Origin: JBDHTS01 sp044221445
GTDB lineage: Bacteria > Pseudomonadota > Alphaproteobacteria > Micavibrionales > Micavibrionaceae
NCBI GenBank assembly: GCA_044221445.1
Contig: JBGAPF010000014.1
Span: 1 to 56,963 of the forward strand
Direction of reading: 5' to 3'
Length of the DNA: 56,963 bases
Part shown: one piece after another, positions 18,593-26,796 of the stretch
Layout: each line of letters starts with the position of its first letter
Position numbering within the stretch: position 1 is the first letter of the stretch
Notes under the pieces: generated by a model
Databases searched by the model: none
What the model was told of the DNA's origin: nothing
The model's input: the letters and a program-made list of their open reading frames with translations, nothing else
Program-made: the position numbers and the translations under genes

Positions 18593-19033
18593 ATGAAAAC
18601 TTTTGTACTAGCATTGATTATGACGCTGTTTGCCCTTCCGACTTTCGCCGCCGATCATCAACATGCCGATAGCTGGCTCAAGCCTGTTGAGGCTAAATAT
18701 GTTTGCATGATGAACAATAAAGCGTTCGACAAACCGCAAATGGCCGTCGAAGTGGAAGGCAAAACCTATTACGGCTGCTGCCCGATGTGTAAGGATATCT
18801 TGCAAAAAGACGCTTCCAAACGATCCGCGAAAGACCCCGTTAGCGGCAATGCCGTTGATAAGGCCAGCGCAGTAATCGGCACCGACGCGCACGGCATGGT
18901 CTATTATTTCGAGAACGAGGAAAATTTCAACAAATACGCCAGCGGCCCTATGCCTGAAATGAACCATGAGCATATGGAAGGCATGGATATGGAAGGTATG
19001 GATATGAAAGGCATGAAAGAGCATGGTCAATAA
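18593..19033 (+). CDS. Exported TRASH/YHS-like copper-binding protein
   Basis: Start at 18593 is set by AAAGGAG (18577-18583); an earlier in-frame Met would read through the previous gene. Signal peptide KTFVLALIMTLFALPTFAA. The mature part has two small modules: one with metal-ligand Cys (YVCMMNNKAFDKPQMAVE then YYGCCPMCKDIL) and a second, YHS-like one (KDPVSGNAVDKASAVIG, YYFENEENFNKYA) in which the Cys are replaced. It ends in a Met/His tail (MNHEHMEGMDMEGMDMKGM). Probably periplasmic copper binding. Its 3' end overlaps the next gene by 11 bases. Confidence 0.8.
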   Translation: MKTFVLALIMTLFALPTFAADHQHADSWLKPVEAKYVCMMNNKAFDKPQMAVEVEGKTYYGCCPMCKDILQKDASKRSAKDPVSGNAVDKASAVIGTDAHGMVYYFENEENFNKYASGPMPEMNHEHMEGMDMEGMDMKGMKEHGQ

Positions 19034-19670
19034 GCCGCATATCAAAGCGGTGATTGCTGCCGTTATTGCCGGGGTCGGACTTTCCGCCCCGGCAATAGCC
19101 AAACCGCTATCCTATCCGGGCGGCACGATGGTCATGCAGGAAAACGACGAAACCGGGCATACCTTGTCGCTGGATTATACGGTTACGCCTAAATATGCCG
19201 TAGCCGTCTATGCCAAAAAAGAATCTGGCGGCGACGATTTCACGACCTTTGGGCCTCAACTGAATACGCTTATCAAGCGGTGGAATCTTCCCGATGGTCA
19301 GGGAAATATTTTCAACATGACCGGCGTGGGCGTATCGCATGAGGGAAACGAGAATGAGTTTGCCGCATGGACAGGCTTTTTGGCCGACTATGAAACGCGG
19401 CGGGTTTTTATTTCCTATGAGCCGCGGGTTATGTGGGCCGGGGATATCGACAAATCATTCTCGCAAAAGGCGCGCGTCGGTGTTGCGCCCTATCTTGCCA
19501 ATTACGATGACTTGAATACATGGCTGATGGTACAGGTCGATCATCATCCTAAAAAAGACGATACGTTCGTCGTCACGCCGCTTGTGCGGTTTTTCTACAA
19601 AACGACGTTGGTGGAAGCTGGTTACAGTAGCAACGACCGCGTCATGTTCAACTGGCAACTTCAATTTTAA
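19023..19670 (+). CDS. Uncharacterised exported barrel-like protein of the copper operon
   Basis: Signal peptide (KAVIAAVIAGVGLSAPAIA) followed by about 190 residues of alternating polar and aromatic strands (TLSLDYTVTPKYAVAVYA, RRVFISYEPRVMWAG, DTFVVTPLVRFFYKT), ending in an amphipathic strand with terminal Phe (VMFNWQLQF). That terminal Phe and strand pattern suggest an outer-membrane beta-barrel. No metal motif is visible. It is embedded in the operon with overlaps or short gaps on both sides, so a role in envelope copper transport is a fair inference, but I cannot name the family. Confidence 0.75.
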   Translation: MVNKPHIKAVIAAVIAGVGLSAPAIAKPLSYPGGTMVMQENDETGHTLSLDYTVTPKYAVAVYAKKESGGDDFTTFGPQLNTLIKRWNLPDGQGNIFNMTGVGVSHEGNENEFAAWTGFLADYETRRVFISYEPRVMWAGDIDKSFSQKARVGVAPYLANYDDLNTWLMVQVDHHPKKDDTFVVTPLVRFFYKTTLVEAGYSSNDRVMFNWQLQF

Positions 19671-19681
19671 AGGAGATCAAA

Positions 19682-19984
19682 ATGAGAAAACTACTTTTAA
19701 CTTTAGCGGCTCTGATTGCCTTTACCGGCAACGCCTATGCGGACACGATCAAAGCGTCGGTCAATGGTCTGGTTTGCGCTTTCTGTGCGACCGCCATTGA
19801 AAAAACCTTTATGAAACAACCCGCCGTCGAAACGGTCAAAGTCGATCTTGAGCATAAGCTTGTGACGGTTACGACTAAAGAAGGGCAAAAGCTGGACGAT
19901 GAAACAGTCAAGAAATTGATTACGGATGCCGGATACAGCATTACAGATATCACAAGGGAAGATTCCAATGGGCCTGCGAAGTAA
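19682..19984 (+). CDS. Periplasmic heavy-metal-associated (HMA) domain protein
   Basis: 100 aa: signal peptide (RKLLLTLAALIAFTGNAYA) then a single HMA ferredoxin-like domain with the metal pair C32 and C35 in GLVCAFCATAIEK. The Tyr/Gly C-terminal part (LITDAGYSITDI) is typical. The arrangement resembles MerP, the periplasmic mercury carrier, and the next gene is MerT-like. In this copper operon a Cu(I) cargo is more likely, but the metal cannot be told from sequence. AAGGAG upstream supports the ATG; its end overlaps the next gene by 17 bases. Confidence 0.88.
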   Translation: MRKLLLTLAALIAFTGNAYADTIKASVNGLVCAFCATAIEKTFMKQPAVETVKVDLEHKLVTVTTKEGQKLDDETVKKLITDAGYSITDITREDSNGPAK

Positions 19985-20339
19985 TGTAATTTCGACCGTC
20001 GCCCTTTTCGGTTCTTTCAGCACGCTGATTTGCTGCGCTTTGCCGATCCTTTTTGTTTCGCTTGGCGCAGGCGCCGTCGTGGCAGGCTTGGTTAGCGCGG
20101 TGCCTCAGATTGTGTGGTTGTCGGAGCATAAAGTTCCACTATTTATATTTGCGGGTATCATGCTGGTCTTATCCGGCATTTCCCGCTATCTGGCACGGAA
20201 CGCGCCTTGCCCGGTCGATCCCGCCCAGGCCAAGGCGTGTATGCGTATGCGGCGGTTATCGTTAGGCGTATTTATTTTTTCCGTTGTTCTTTACGCCATT
20301 GGCTTTTTTGCTGCGTTTATAGCGTACAAATTTATATAG
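19968..20339 (+). CDS. MerT-like inner-membrane metal carrier
   Basis: 123 aa from ATG 19968, chosen because AAGGGA (19954-19959) stands 8 bases upstream. Three hydrophobic helices. Helix 1 contains the vicinal cysteine pair in STLICCALPILFVSLGAG, the feature by which MerT takes metal from MerP-type partners, and a cytosolic loop carries another pair of Cys (NAPCPVDPAQAKACMRM). The final helix runs IFSVVLYAIGFFAAFIAY. Together with the preceding HMA protein it forms a MerTP-like pair. Whether it imports, or hands copper to the ATPase encoded downstream, is unknown. Confidence 0.72.
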   Translation: MGLRSNVISTVALFGSFSTLICCALPILFVSLGAGAVVAGLVSAVPQIVWLSEHKVPLFIFAGIMLVLSGISRYLARNAPCPVDPAQAKACMRMRRLSLGVFIFSVVLYAIGFFAAFIAYKFI

Positions 20340-20349
20340 GAGGAAAACT

Positions 20350-20805
20350 ATGCAAATGCACGGCAACAGCTACAAAAAACTGCTCATCATGGCGGTTTTA
20401 TCGTTTATATCCATGTATATCCTGATGTACGCAATGGTGGACAAATTCGCCAACGTCATCCCGAACATCAATCAATTTTATATGGCGGGATTAATGGCTG
20501 CGCCGATGGTGATTATCGAGATTATTCTTATGCGGGATATGTATAAAAATAAAAATCTCAATCTTATTATTCTGGCCGCAAGCGCCATTGCCTTGATTGC
20601 ATTTTTTGTTTGTATCCGCCAGCAAGCCGGAGTTTCCGACAGGCAGTTTTTAAAATCAATGATCCCGCACCATGCGGCTGCGATTTTAATGTGCCAAAAG
20701 ACGGAGATTAAAGACTCTGAAATTCAAGCCTTGTGTAATGAGATTGTTTCCGGCCAGCAGGAGGAAATTGAGCAGATGAAAAATATGATAGAAAAGGGTA
20801 AATAA
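20350..20805 (+). CDS. DUF305-family membrane protein
   Basis: 151 aa with three hydrophobic segments in the first 95 residues (LLIMAVLSFISMYILMYAM and others) and a C-terminal DUF305-like domain in the periplasm or cytosol: SDRQFLKSMIPHHAAAILMC, then SEIQALCNEIVSGQQEEIEQ. The conserved His-His and Cys in that motif could bind metal. DUF305 proteins are frequent in copper and silver resistance operons; function is not established. AGGAGG directly upstream supports the start. The gap to the ATPase gene is 2 bases. Confidence 0.85.
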   Translation: MQMHGNSYKKLLIMAVLSFISMYILMYAMVDKFANVIPNINQFYMAGLMAAPMVIIEIILMRDMYKNKNLNLIILAASAIALIAFFVCIRQQAGVSDRQFLKSMIPHHAAAILMCQKTEIKDSEIQALCNEIVSGQQEEIEQMKNMIEKGK

Positions 20806-20807
20806 GA

Positions 20808-23156
20808 ATGAACCACCATCATCACGCCGACATGAAGGAAAAAGAGCATTCTTGCTGCGCGCATCATGCCGATAACAAAAGTGATGTGGTGAAAGACCTG
20901 GTTTGCGGCATGAATGTTGATCCGGAAACCGCGCAATATAAAACCGAATATAAGAAGCACGATTATTATTTCTGCGCGGAAAATTGCCTGAAGAAATTCA
21001 AGGCCGATCCAGAGAAATACCTTGCGCCTAAGCACGAAGAACCGGCTACAGCAGGCGCAATCTATATTTGCCCCATGCATCCGCAAATCCGCCAAGTCGG
21101 CCCCGGCACTTGCCCGATATGCGGCATGGCGTTGGAGCCGGAAGTCATGACCGGCGAGGAAGGCCCGAGCGAAGAGTTGCGCGATATGACGCGGCGGCTC
21201 TGGATCGGGCTGCTTTTAACATTGCCCGTTCTTGTGCTGGAAATGGGCGCGCATGTGTTCAATCTGCATATTGTCGGCCAGCCGCTTTCAAACTGGCTGC
21301 AAATGCTGTTTGCCACGCCGGTTGTGCTTTGGGCCGGTTGGCCGTTTTTTGCGCGCGGAGGGGCTTCTATCAAAACCCGCAACCTGAATATGTTCACGCT
21401 GATTGCCATAGGCACCGGCGCGGCGTGGCTTTACAGCATGGTGGCCGTTTTTGCGCCCGGCCTTTTTCCGCCGTCCTTCCGTACAGGCGGCATGGTTGCG
21501 GTTTATTTTGAAGCGGCGGCGGTTATTACGGTGCTGGTTCTGTTAGGCCAGGTTCTCGAATTGCGCGCGCGGGAAAAAACAGGAGGCGCAATCCGTGCGC
21601 TGCTTGATCTTGCGCCGAAAACTGCACGGCGCGTCAATAATGGAAACGATGAAGATATTCCCCTCGATGATGTCAAGAAAGGCGATTTCCTCCGCGTCCG
21701 TCCCGGCGAGAAAATTCCCCTTGATGGAACGGTCATAGAGGGCCGCAGCGCGGTCGATGAATCAATGGTTACGGGGGAATCCATGCCCGTTATGAAAGAA
21801 GCCGATGCAAAAGTAATCGGCGGCACCATGAACCAGACCGGCACTTTCATTATGCGGGCCGATAAAATCGGCAAGGAAACCATGCTTTCCCAAATCGTGC
21901 AGATGGTCGCGGAAGCGCAGCGCAGCCGCGCGCCGATCCAGCGCATGGCCGATATGGTCGCGGGATGGTTCGTTCCGGCCGTCATTCTGGTTTCACTTAT
22001 CAGTTTTGGACTATGGGCGGTTTTTGGCCCGGCACCGGCGTTTGCCTATGCGCTCGTCGCAGCCGTATCCGTTTTGATTATCGCTTGCCCTTGTGCGCTC
22101 GGTCTTGCCACGCCTATGTCGATCATGGTCGGCGTTGGGCGCGGCGCGCAAGCCGGAGTTCTGATTAAGAACGCCGAGGCTTTAGAGCGCATGGAAAAGA
22201 TAGATACGCTGGTGATTGACAAAACCGGCACTTTGACGGAAGGGAAACCAAAAGTAACGGCGATTGTGCCTGCGCCGGGCTTTGATGAAAGCGGGCTTTT
22301 GGCTTTCGCCGCCGCGCTTGAAAAAGGAAGCGAACACCCTTTGGCTCATGCGATTGTCGAGGCCGCAAAGGAAAAGGGCTTATCCTTGCCGCAAGCAGGC
22401 GATTTTGACTCACCCGTTGGCAAGGGCGTTGTCGGCCAGATAAACGGCCAGCCGGTTGCCCTTGGCAATATCCGCCTCATGGAAGACCTGAATATTGACG
22501 TAAGCGCGCTAGGAAGCCGGGCCGATGAATTGCGCGGCAATGGCGCGACGGTGATTTTCATGGCCGTAGGCGGCAAGCCCGCCGGGCTTTTGGCGATTGC
22601 CGACCCGATCAAGGCGACAACGGCGGAGGCTATCAAAGCCTTGCAAAAATCCGGCCTGCGTATCGTCATGCTGACCGGCGATAACAAAGTCACGGCGCAA
22701 GCCGTTGCGCGCCAGCTTGGCATTACGGAGGTAGAGGCGGAAATCTTGCCGGAAGATAAAAGCCGGATCGTCAAAAAACTGCAAGCGGAAGGCCGCAAGG
22801 TTGCTATGGCGGGCGACGGCACGAACGATGCCCCCGCGCTTGCCGCCGCCGATGTGGGTATAGCGATGGGAACCGGCACGGACGTAGCAATGGAAAGCGC
22901 GGGCGTAACCCTGCTTAAAGGCGATTTAAACGGCATTGTGAAGGCGCGCCGCTTGTCTGTGGCGGTTATGCGGAATATCCGGCAAAACCTGTTCTTTGCC
23001 TTCATATACAACATGGCGGGCGTCCCGGTCGCGGCGGGTATCCTTTACCCGGCGTTTGGCATTCTGTTAAGTCCGGTCATGGCGGCGGCGGCAATGGCCT
23101 TGAGTTCGGTATCGGTTGTGGGAAATGCGCTAAGGCTTAAAGCTGAAAAACTCTAA
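20808..23156 (+). CDS. copA: Cu(I)-exporting P1B-type ATPase with YHS and metal-binding N-domains
   Basis: 782 aa. The N-terminus has a His cluster (NHHHHADMKEKEHSCCAHH), a YHS domain at about 30-72 (DLVCGMNVDPETAQYK, YYFCAENCLKKF) and a short heavy-metal-binding module (YICPMHPQIRQVGPGTCPIC) instead of HMA domains. The transport core has the C427-P-C429 metal motif of Cu+/Ag+ pumps (IACPCALGLATPMS), phosphorylated D471 in DKTGTLTEGKP, SEHPLAHAIV of the nucleotide domain, and GDGTNDAPALAAADVGIAMG. It exports Cu(I) from cytosol to periplasm. Last gene of the operon. Confidence 0.96.
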   Translation: MNHHHHADMKEKEHSCCAHHADNKSDVVKDLVCGMNVDPETAQYKTEYKKHDYYFCAENCLKKFKADPEKYLAPKHEEPATAGAIYICPMHPQIRQVGPGTCPICGMALEPEVMTGEEGPSEELRDMTRRLWIGLLLTLPVLVLEMGAHVFNLHIVGQPLSNWLQMLFATPVVLWAGWPFFARGGASIKTRNLNMFTLIAIGTGAAWLYSMVAVFAPGLFPPSFRTGGMVAVYFEAAAVITVLVLLGQVLELRAREKTGGAIRALLDLAPKTARRVNNGNDEDIPLDDVKKGDFLRVRPGEKIPLDGTVIEGRSAVDESMVTGESMPVMKEADAKVIGGTMNQTGTFIMRADKIGKETMLSQIVQMVAEAQRSRAPIQRMADMVAGWFVPAVILVSLISFGLWAVFGPAPAFAYALVAAVSVLIIACPCALGLATPMSIMVGVGRGAQAGVLIKNAEALERMEKIDTLVIDKTGTLTEGKPKVTAIVPAPGFDESGLLAFAAALEKGSEHPLAHAIVEAAKEKGLSLPQAGDFDSPVGKGVVGQINGQPVALGNIRLMEDLNIDVSALGSRADELRGNGATVIFMAVGGKPAGLLAIADPIKATTAEAIKALQKSGLRIVMLTGDNKVTAQAVARQLGITEVEAEILPEDKSRIVKKLQAEGRKVAMAGDGTNDAPALAAADVGIAMGTGTDVAMESAGVTLLKGDLNGIVKARRLSVAVMRNIRQNLFFAFIYNMAGVPVAAGILYPAFGILLSPVMAAAAMALSSVSVVGNALRLKAEKL

Positions 23157-23232
23157 AATATGAAAATTCTTGTTAATGAAGGTAAGAATCGGCAATATGG
23201 CCTACAATTAACTGTCGGATTTCAGGATCAGT

Positions 23233-23262
23233 TCGCAAACTGTTTACTAGGGCCGACCAATC
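23233..23262 (+). repeat. Short imperfect repeat, copy A
   Basis: Thirty bases matching 24123-24152 at 23 positions, sharing TCGCAAA, TGT and GGCCGA. It lies between the copper ATPase and the DUF1275 gene. The adjacent stretch 23194-23220 also resembles 3621-3650 (22 of 27 aligned bases with a 3-base gap), inside the alpha-CTD-like pseudogene. The 229-base gap holding it has no gene I can support. Confidence 0.45.
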
Positions 23263-23385
23263 TTCTTTCAAGATTTATAAAATTTAAATGGATCGCATAG
23301 AGTCGAACGACATTATACGATCCGCTTTTTAATATGAGTTATGTTCGGGTATGAAATTTAGGTATTGAAGGAGATGGGGTAAGAC

Positions 23386-24039
23386 ATGCATTCCCATGAT
23401 AGGCCATCTCAGCGATTAGCGATTGGACTAGCCGTACTGGCCGGTTTCGTGGATGCGCTGGGGTTTTTGAGTCTTGGGGGAGTGTTCGTTTCTTTCATGA
23501 GCGGAAATTCAACACGCTTTGGCGTTAATGTGATGGACGCGATCCCTCTACATGCATCGTTGCTGCCGCTTGGTATCATTCTGCTGTTTGTAATCGGTGT
23601 GATAGTCGGGAAAATTATCCGGTGCTGGCGACCTCTTTATCCATCGTCATCGGTTCTCTGCTTCATGTCCGCGGTCCTTTTCCTTGCGGCGTTCATGCAT
23701 GCAATCGGTGTGCACGGGTTGACAATTCCTTTTATGGTCATAGCTATGGGGGCGGCGAACAATGTTTTTGTCCGCGAAGGCGAAGTCTCTATAGGCGTCA
23801 CGTATATGACCGGCACACTTGTAAAATTAGGCCAGCGTCTCGCAGGGGTGTTTCTTAAAGAGCCGGACAGCATTTGGTTTCCTTATTTATTGCTGTGGGT
23901 AGGATTGGTTGTCGGGGCTGTGCTGGGAGCAGCCGGCTTCTTGTATTTGAGCCTCTCAAGCCTTTGGATTGCTTGTCTGTTCTGTCTCATCCTCACTGTG
24001 TTTTCCAGGAAGCTGGATAGGCGCGCGTATATTTCCTAA
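23386..24039 (+). CDS. DUF1275 (YoaK-like) membrane protein
   Basis: 217 aa with six predicted membrane segments. The opening RLAIGLAVLAGFVDALGFLS with LGGVFVSFMSGNSTRFGV is the DUF1275 hallmark; VTYMTGTLVKLGQRLAG is the second conserved repeat half. Inner-membrane family, function unknown. GGAG about 14 bases upstream. Its GC is between that of the island and the core. It is flanked on both sides by copies of a 30-base repeat (23233 and 24123), so it may be an independent insertion next to the copper island. Confidence 0.9.
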   Translation: MHSHDRPSQRLAIGLAVLAGFVDALGFLSLGGVFVSFMSGNSTRFGVNVMDAIPLHASLLPLGIILLFVIGVIVGKIIRCWRPLYPSSSVLCFMSAVLFLAAFMHAIGVHGLTIPFMVIAMGAANNVFVREGEVSIGVTYMTGTLVKLGQRLAGVFLKEPDSIWFPYLLLWVGLVVGAVLGAAGFLYLSLSSLWIACLFCLILTVFSRKLDRRAYIS

Positions 24040-24122
24040 GATGTGGGCTATGAAACATGCGCTGTTTAAAATCTTAAATACTCGAAAATGAGTTGTAATT
24101 AATTTCCATGCCCGGAATTGAG

Positions 24123-24152
24123 TCGCAAATTGTCTGTTAAGGCCGATCATTC
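24123..24152 (+). repeat. Short imperfect repeat, copy B
   Basis: Direct-orientation partner of 23233-23262 (23 of 30 bases). It ends 22 bases before the dusB start codon, so it occupies the region where the dusB promoter or leader would be. Confidence 0.45.
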
Positions 24153-24174
24153 ACCTCGCTCTTCCGGTACCCCT

Positions 24175-25155
24175 ATGACCATCACGCTCGGCACGATCAC
24201 AATAGAAGATCCTGTCTTCCTCGCGCCGATGTCGGGGATATCGGATCTGCCGTTTCGCCGCGTCGTCAAAAAATTCGGCGCGGGCCTGGTCTTTTCCGAG
24301 ATGATCGCCAGCCGTGCGATGATCCAGCACAGCCGCGAATCCCTGAAGATGGGTACAAGCTGCGCGGGCGAGTTTCCGATGGCGGTGCAGCTTGCGGGAT
24401 GCGAGCCGGATGTCATGGCGGAAGCGGCACGCATGAATGTCGAGCGCGGCGCGGCGATCATCGATATCAATTTCGGATGCCCCGTTAAAAAAATCGTGAA
24501 CAAGATGGGCGGCTCGGCGTTGATGCGCGATGAACCGCTGGCGGAGCAGATCATGATCGCCATCGTGAAAGCGGTAGATGTTCCTGTGACGATGAAAATG
24601 CGTCTGGGCTGGGACGACGATTGCATCAACGCGCCCGAAATGGGACGTAAAGCGGAGCAGGCGGGCGTCAGGATGATCACCGTGCACGGCCGCACGCGCA
24701 ACCAGATGTATAAGGGCAGCGCCAATTGGGCGGCGGTGCGCGCCGTAAAAGATGCCGTAAAAATCCCTGTCATTATCAATGGCGATATTCTCGGCCCCGA
24801 AGATGCCAGGCGCGCCCTGGACCAATCGGGCGCGGACGGCGTGATGATCGGACGCGGATCGCAGGGCAGGCCGTGGGTCCTGCGCGATACGATGGCGTAT
24901 CTGAAAGGCGCGCGCATTCCCGCGCCCCCGGATACTGACGCTCTTTATGCGATCATTACGGATCATTATAACGCGATGCTGGCATATTACGGCGAGCGGC
25001 AGGGTGTGGCGCTCGGGCGCAAGCATCTCGCGTGGTATCTGTGCGGTTTTGACAATGCGGCAGCGCTGCGCGCAGAAATCAATTCATTGCAGGAGAGCGT
25101 GGCGGTTAAAGCGTGTTTGAAGTCGTTTTTTGAAACAATGCTCAAAGCGGCATAG
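24175..25155 (+). CDS. dusB: tRNA-dihydrouridine synthase B
   Basis: FMN enzyme that reduces specific uridines in tRNA to dihydrouridine. Signatures: VFLAPMSGISDLPFRRVVKKFG, SEMIASRAM, the catalytic-Cys loop DINFGCPVKKIVNKMGGSAL, MKMRLGWDD, TVHGRTRNQMYKG, and the phosphate site GADGVMIGRGSQGRPW. From ATG 24175 the protein is 326 aa; a TTG start at 24118 would add 19 residues read through repeat B and is unlikely. In many alphaproteobacteria this gene (nifR3) precedes ntrBC, which are absent here. Confidence 0.95.
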   Translation: MTITLGTITIEDPVFLAPMSGISDLPFRRVVKKFGAGLVFSEMIASRAMIQHSRESLKMGTSCAGEFPMAVQLAGCEPDVMAEAARMNVERGAAIIDINFGCPVKKIVNKMGGSALMRDEPLAEQIMIAIVKAVDVPVTMKMRLGWDDDCINAPEMGRKAEQAGVRMITVHGRTRNQMYKGSANWAAVRAVKDAVKIPVIINGDILGPEDARRALDQSGADGVMIGRGSQGRPWVLRDTMAYLKGARIPAPPDTDALYAIITDHYNAMLAYYGERQGVALGRKHLAWYLCGFDNAAALRAEINSLQESVAVKACLKSFFETMLKAA

Positions 25156-25250
25156 TGATTAATATCGTTTCCATAAATTTGATTATTTTTGTCTTTTTGT
25201 ATATGACTTATATTCAATGATTATTTTTAATGGGTAAGGTCTGAGGCATC

Positions 25251-25610
25251 ATGGATTTGACACGGGAAGAAATCGCAGAAAAGCTTGCAGGAGTACCGGA
25301 AGAGCTAAAAGAAGATTTCTTTCCTCTGGTCCTGGATTTAAAAGGGCTATGGGACATCTACAAGAATGCTGAAAGTGCGGCTTTGGTGGCAGGCAAGGCC
25401 GTCCAGGATCATCAGCCTGCGAGACAAGCTTTAGCCATTGCAGAGTCCGACCAGGATGACGTTCGTAAACTATTTAACATTGCCGGCGGATCCGATGCAG
25501 ACTTTGAAACCATGCTCGCCGCGGCCGATGACCTGGCTTTATATCTTCCTTATCTGAAAAACGCTGCCGCCAATTTAAATAAAGAGCCTGATGACGGGCC
25601 GGCGCCCTGA
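25251..25610 (+). CDS. Uncharacterised 119-aa acidic protein
   Basis: A soluble, largely helical, acidic protein (MDLTREEIAEKLAGVPEEL, then SDQDDVRKLFNIAG and DDLALYLPYLKNAAAN). No signal peptide, Cys or known motif. AAGG/GAGG elements upstream of ATG 25251 support translation. It is convergent with ispB. I do not recognise a family. Confidence 0.6.
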   Translation: MDLTREEIAEKLAGVPEELKEDFFPLVLDLKGLWDIYKNAESAALVAGKAVQDHQPARQALAIAESDQDDVRKLFNIAGGSDADFETMLAAADDLALYLPYLKNAAANLNKEPDDGPAP

Positions 25611-25645
25611 TCGCATGACTAAGCCAGATTTTCTCTTTGCTCAGG

Positions 25646-26653
25646 TTAAAACGACCGGCTGATCGTAAACCGCGCCACGTCGTGAAGAAGGGAACGCAGA
25701 GGGCTGTCTGGCGCCTCGGCCAGCGCAAGACAGGCCCGTTCCACATAATCCTGCGCCATCGCCATGCCGGTTTTCAGCGTGCCGTGTTTCTCCAGCAGGC
25801 CGAACGCGGTTTTCAGGTCGCCGTCCGCCGTTTTGCGGTCGCCGATCGTGCGCTGCCAGAAGGCGCGCTCTTTGTCGTCGGCTTTTGCCAGGGCGAGGAT
25901 GACCGGCGCCGTCATTTTACCCTCGCGGAAATCGTCGCCGGTGTTTTTGCCCAGCATGGCCTGGTCCGCCGCGTAGTCCAGGACGTCGTCCGCGATCTGG
26001 AAGGCGATGCCGAGGTTCATGCCGTATTCGCACATCGCGGCGGCGGCGGTCTTATCGGCGTCCGCGACGATGGGCCCGATCTCGCAGGCGGCGGCGAACA
26101 GGGCGGCGGTCTTGGCCCGGATGACGTCGAGATAGTCGTCCATCGTCGTCTCAAGGTTGCCCGCCGTGGTCAATTGTTTGACCTCACCCTGCGCGATGAT
26201 GGCGGCGGCGTCGGACAGGATGCGCAGCACGTCGAGCGAGCCGTCGCCGACCATCAGCTGGAACGCCCGGCTGAACAGGAAATCGCCGACCAGGACGCTG
26301 GCCTGATTGCCGAAGACCAGATTGGCGGCCTTTTGCCCCCGGCGCTCCCCGCTTTCATCGACCACGTCGTCGTGAAGCAGGGTGGCGGTATGGATGAACT
26401 CCACCGCCGCCGCCAGGGCGTAGGGGCGGGGGCCTTCGTAGCCGTAAAGCCGGGCGCAGGCCAGGGTGAGCAGGGGCCGGATGCGCTTTCCGCCCGCCGC
26501 GATCAAATAACCCGCAAGCTGGGGGATCAGCGGCACGTCGGCCTGCATGTTCTCGATGATCAGGGCGTTGACGGCCAGCATGTCGCCGCCCAGCAGGTCG
26601 TTCAGCCGGTCAAGCGGAGCGGTGTCCCGTTCGGTAGCCCTTTGTGTTTCCAT
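25646..26653 (-). CDS. ispB: Polyprenyl (octaprenyl-type) diphosphate synthase
   Basis: Extends farnesyl diphosphate with isopentenyl units to the long side chain of ubiquinone. 335 aa from the ATG at 26653; the frame is open further upstream but family members begin near this Met. Both Asp-rich motifs are present: LLHDDVVDESGERRG (first DDxxD) and FQIADDVLDYAADQ (second DDxxD), with GGKRIRPLLTLACARL between N-terminus and motif 1, and GDDFREGKMTAPVILAL after motif 2. The chain length is not decidable with confidence from sequence. It is divergent from the histidine-kinase cluster. Confidence 0.93.
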   Translation of the reverse strand: METQRATERDTAPLDRLNDLLGGDMLAVNALIIENMQADVPLIPQLAGYLIAAGGKRIRPLLTLACARLYGYEGPRPYALAAAVEFIHTATLLHDDVVDESGERRGQKAANLVFGNQASVLVGDFLFSRAFQLMVGDGSLDVLRILSDAAAIIAQGEVKQLTTAGNLETTMDDYLDVIRAKTAALFAAACEIGPIVADADKTAAAAMCEYGMNLGIAFQIADDVLDYAADQAMLGKNTGDDFREGKMTAPVILALAKADDKERAFWQRTIGDRKTADGDLKTAFGLLEKHGTLKTGMAMAQDYVERACLALAEAPDSPLRSLLHDVARFTISRSF

Positions 26654-26796
26654 GGTTAACGCTTTATCCCAGCCAGTGGCGGGTGGCAATGGGAAACTGG
26701 GCCTTACAGGCCTGGAGTCGGCGGGCATTTTTATGTGGCATATAGAAAAACAGGCGTATAAGAATGGCCGGTTGCCATGAACATTCAAAGATACTG

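Noticed and set aside
23240..23265. GGCCGACCA as a candidate attR copy of the tRNA 3' end (CCCCGACCA)
   Set aside because: Only seven bases agree and the T-arm sequence is not repeated, so it does not qualify as an attachment site.
23160..23288. A 42-codon forward ORF starting MKILVNEG right after the copper ATPase
   Set aside because: No ribosome site, falls within the diverged repeat, and the reverse strand gives an equally protein-like reading.
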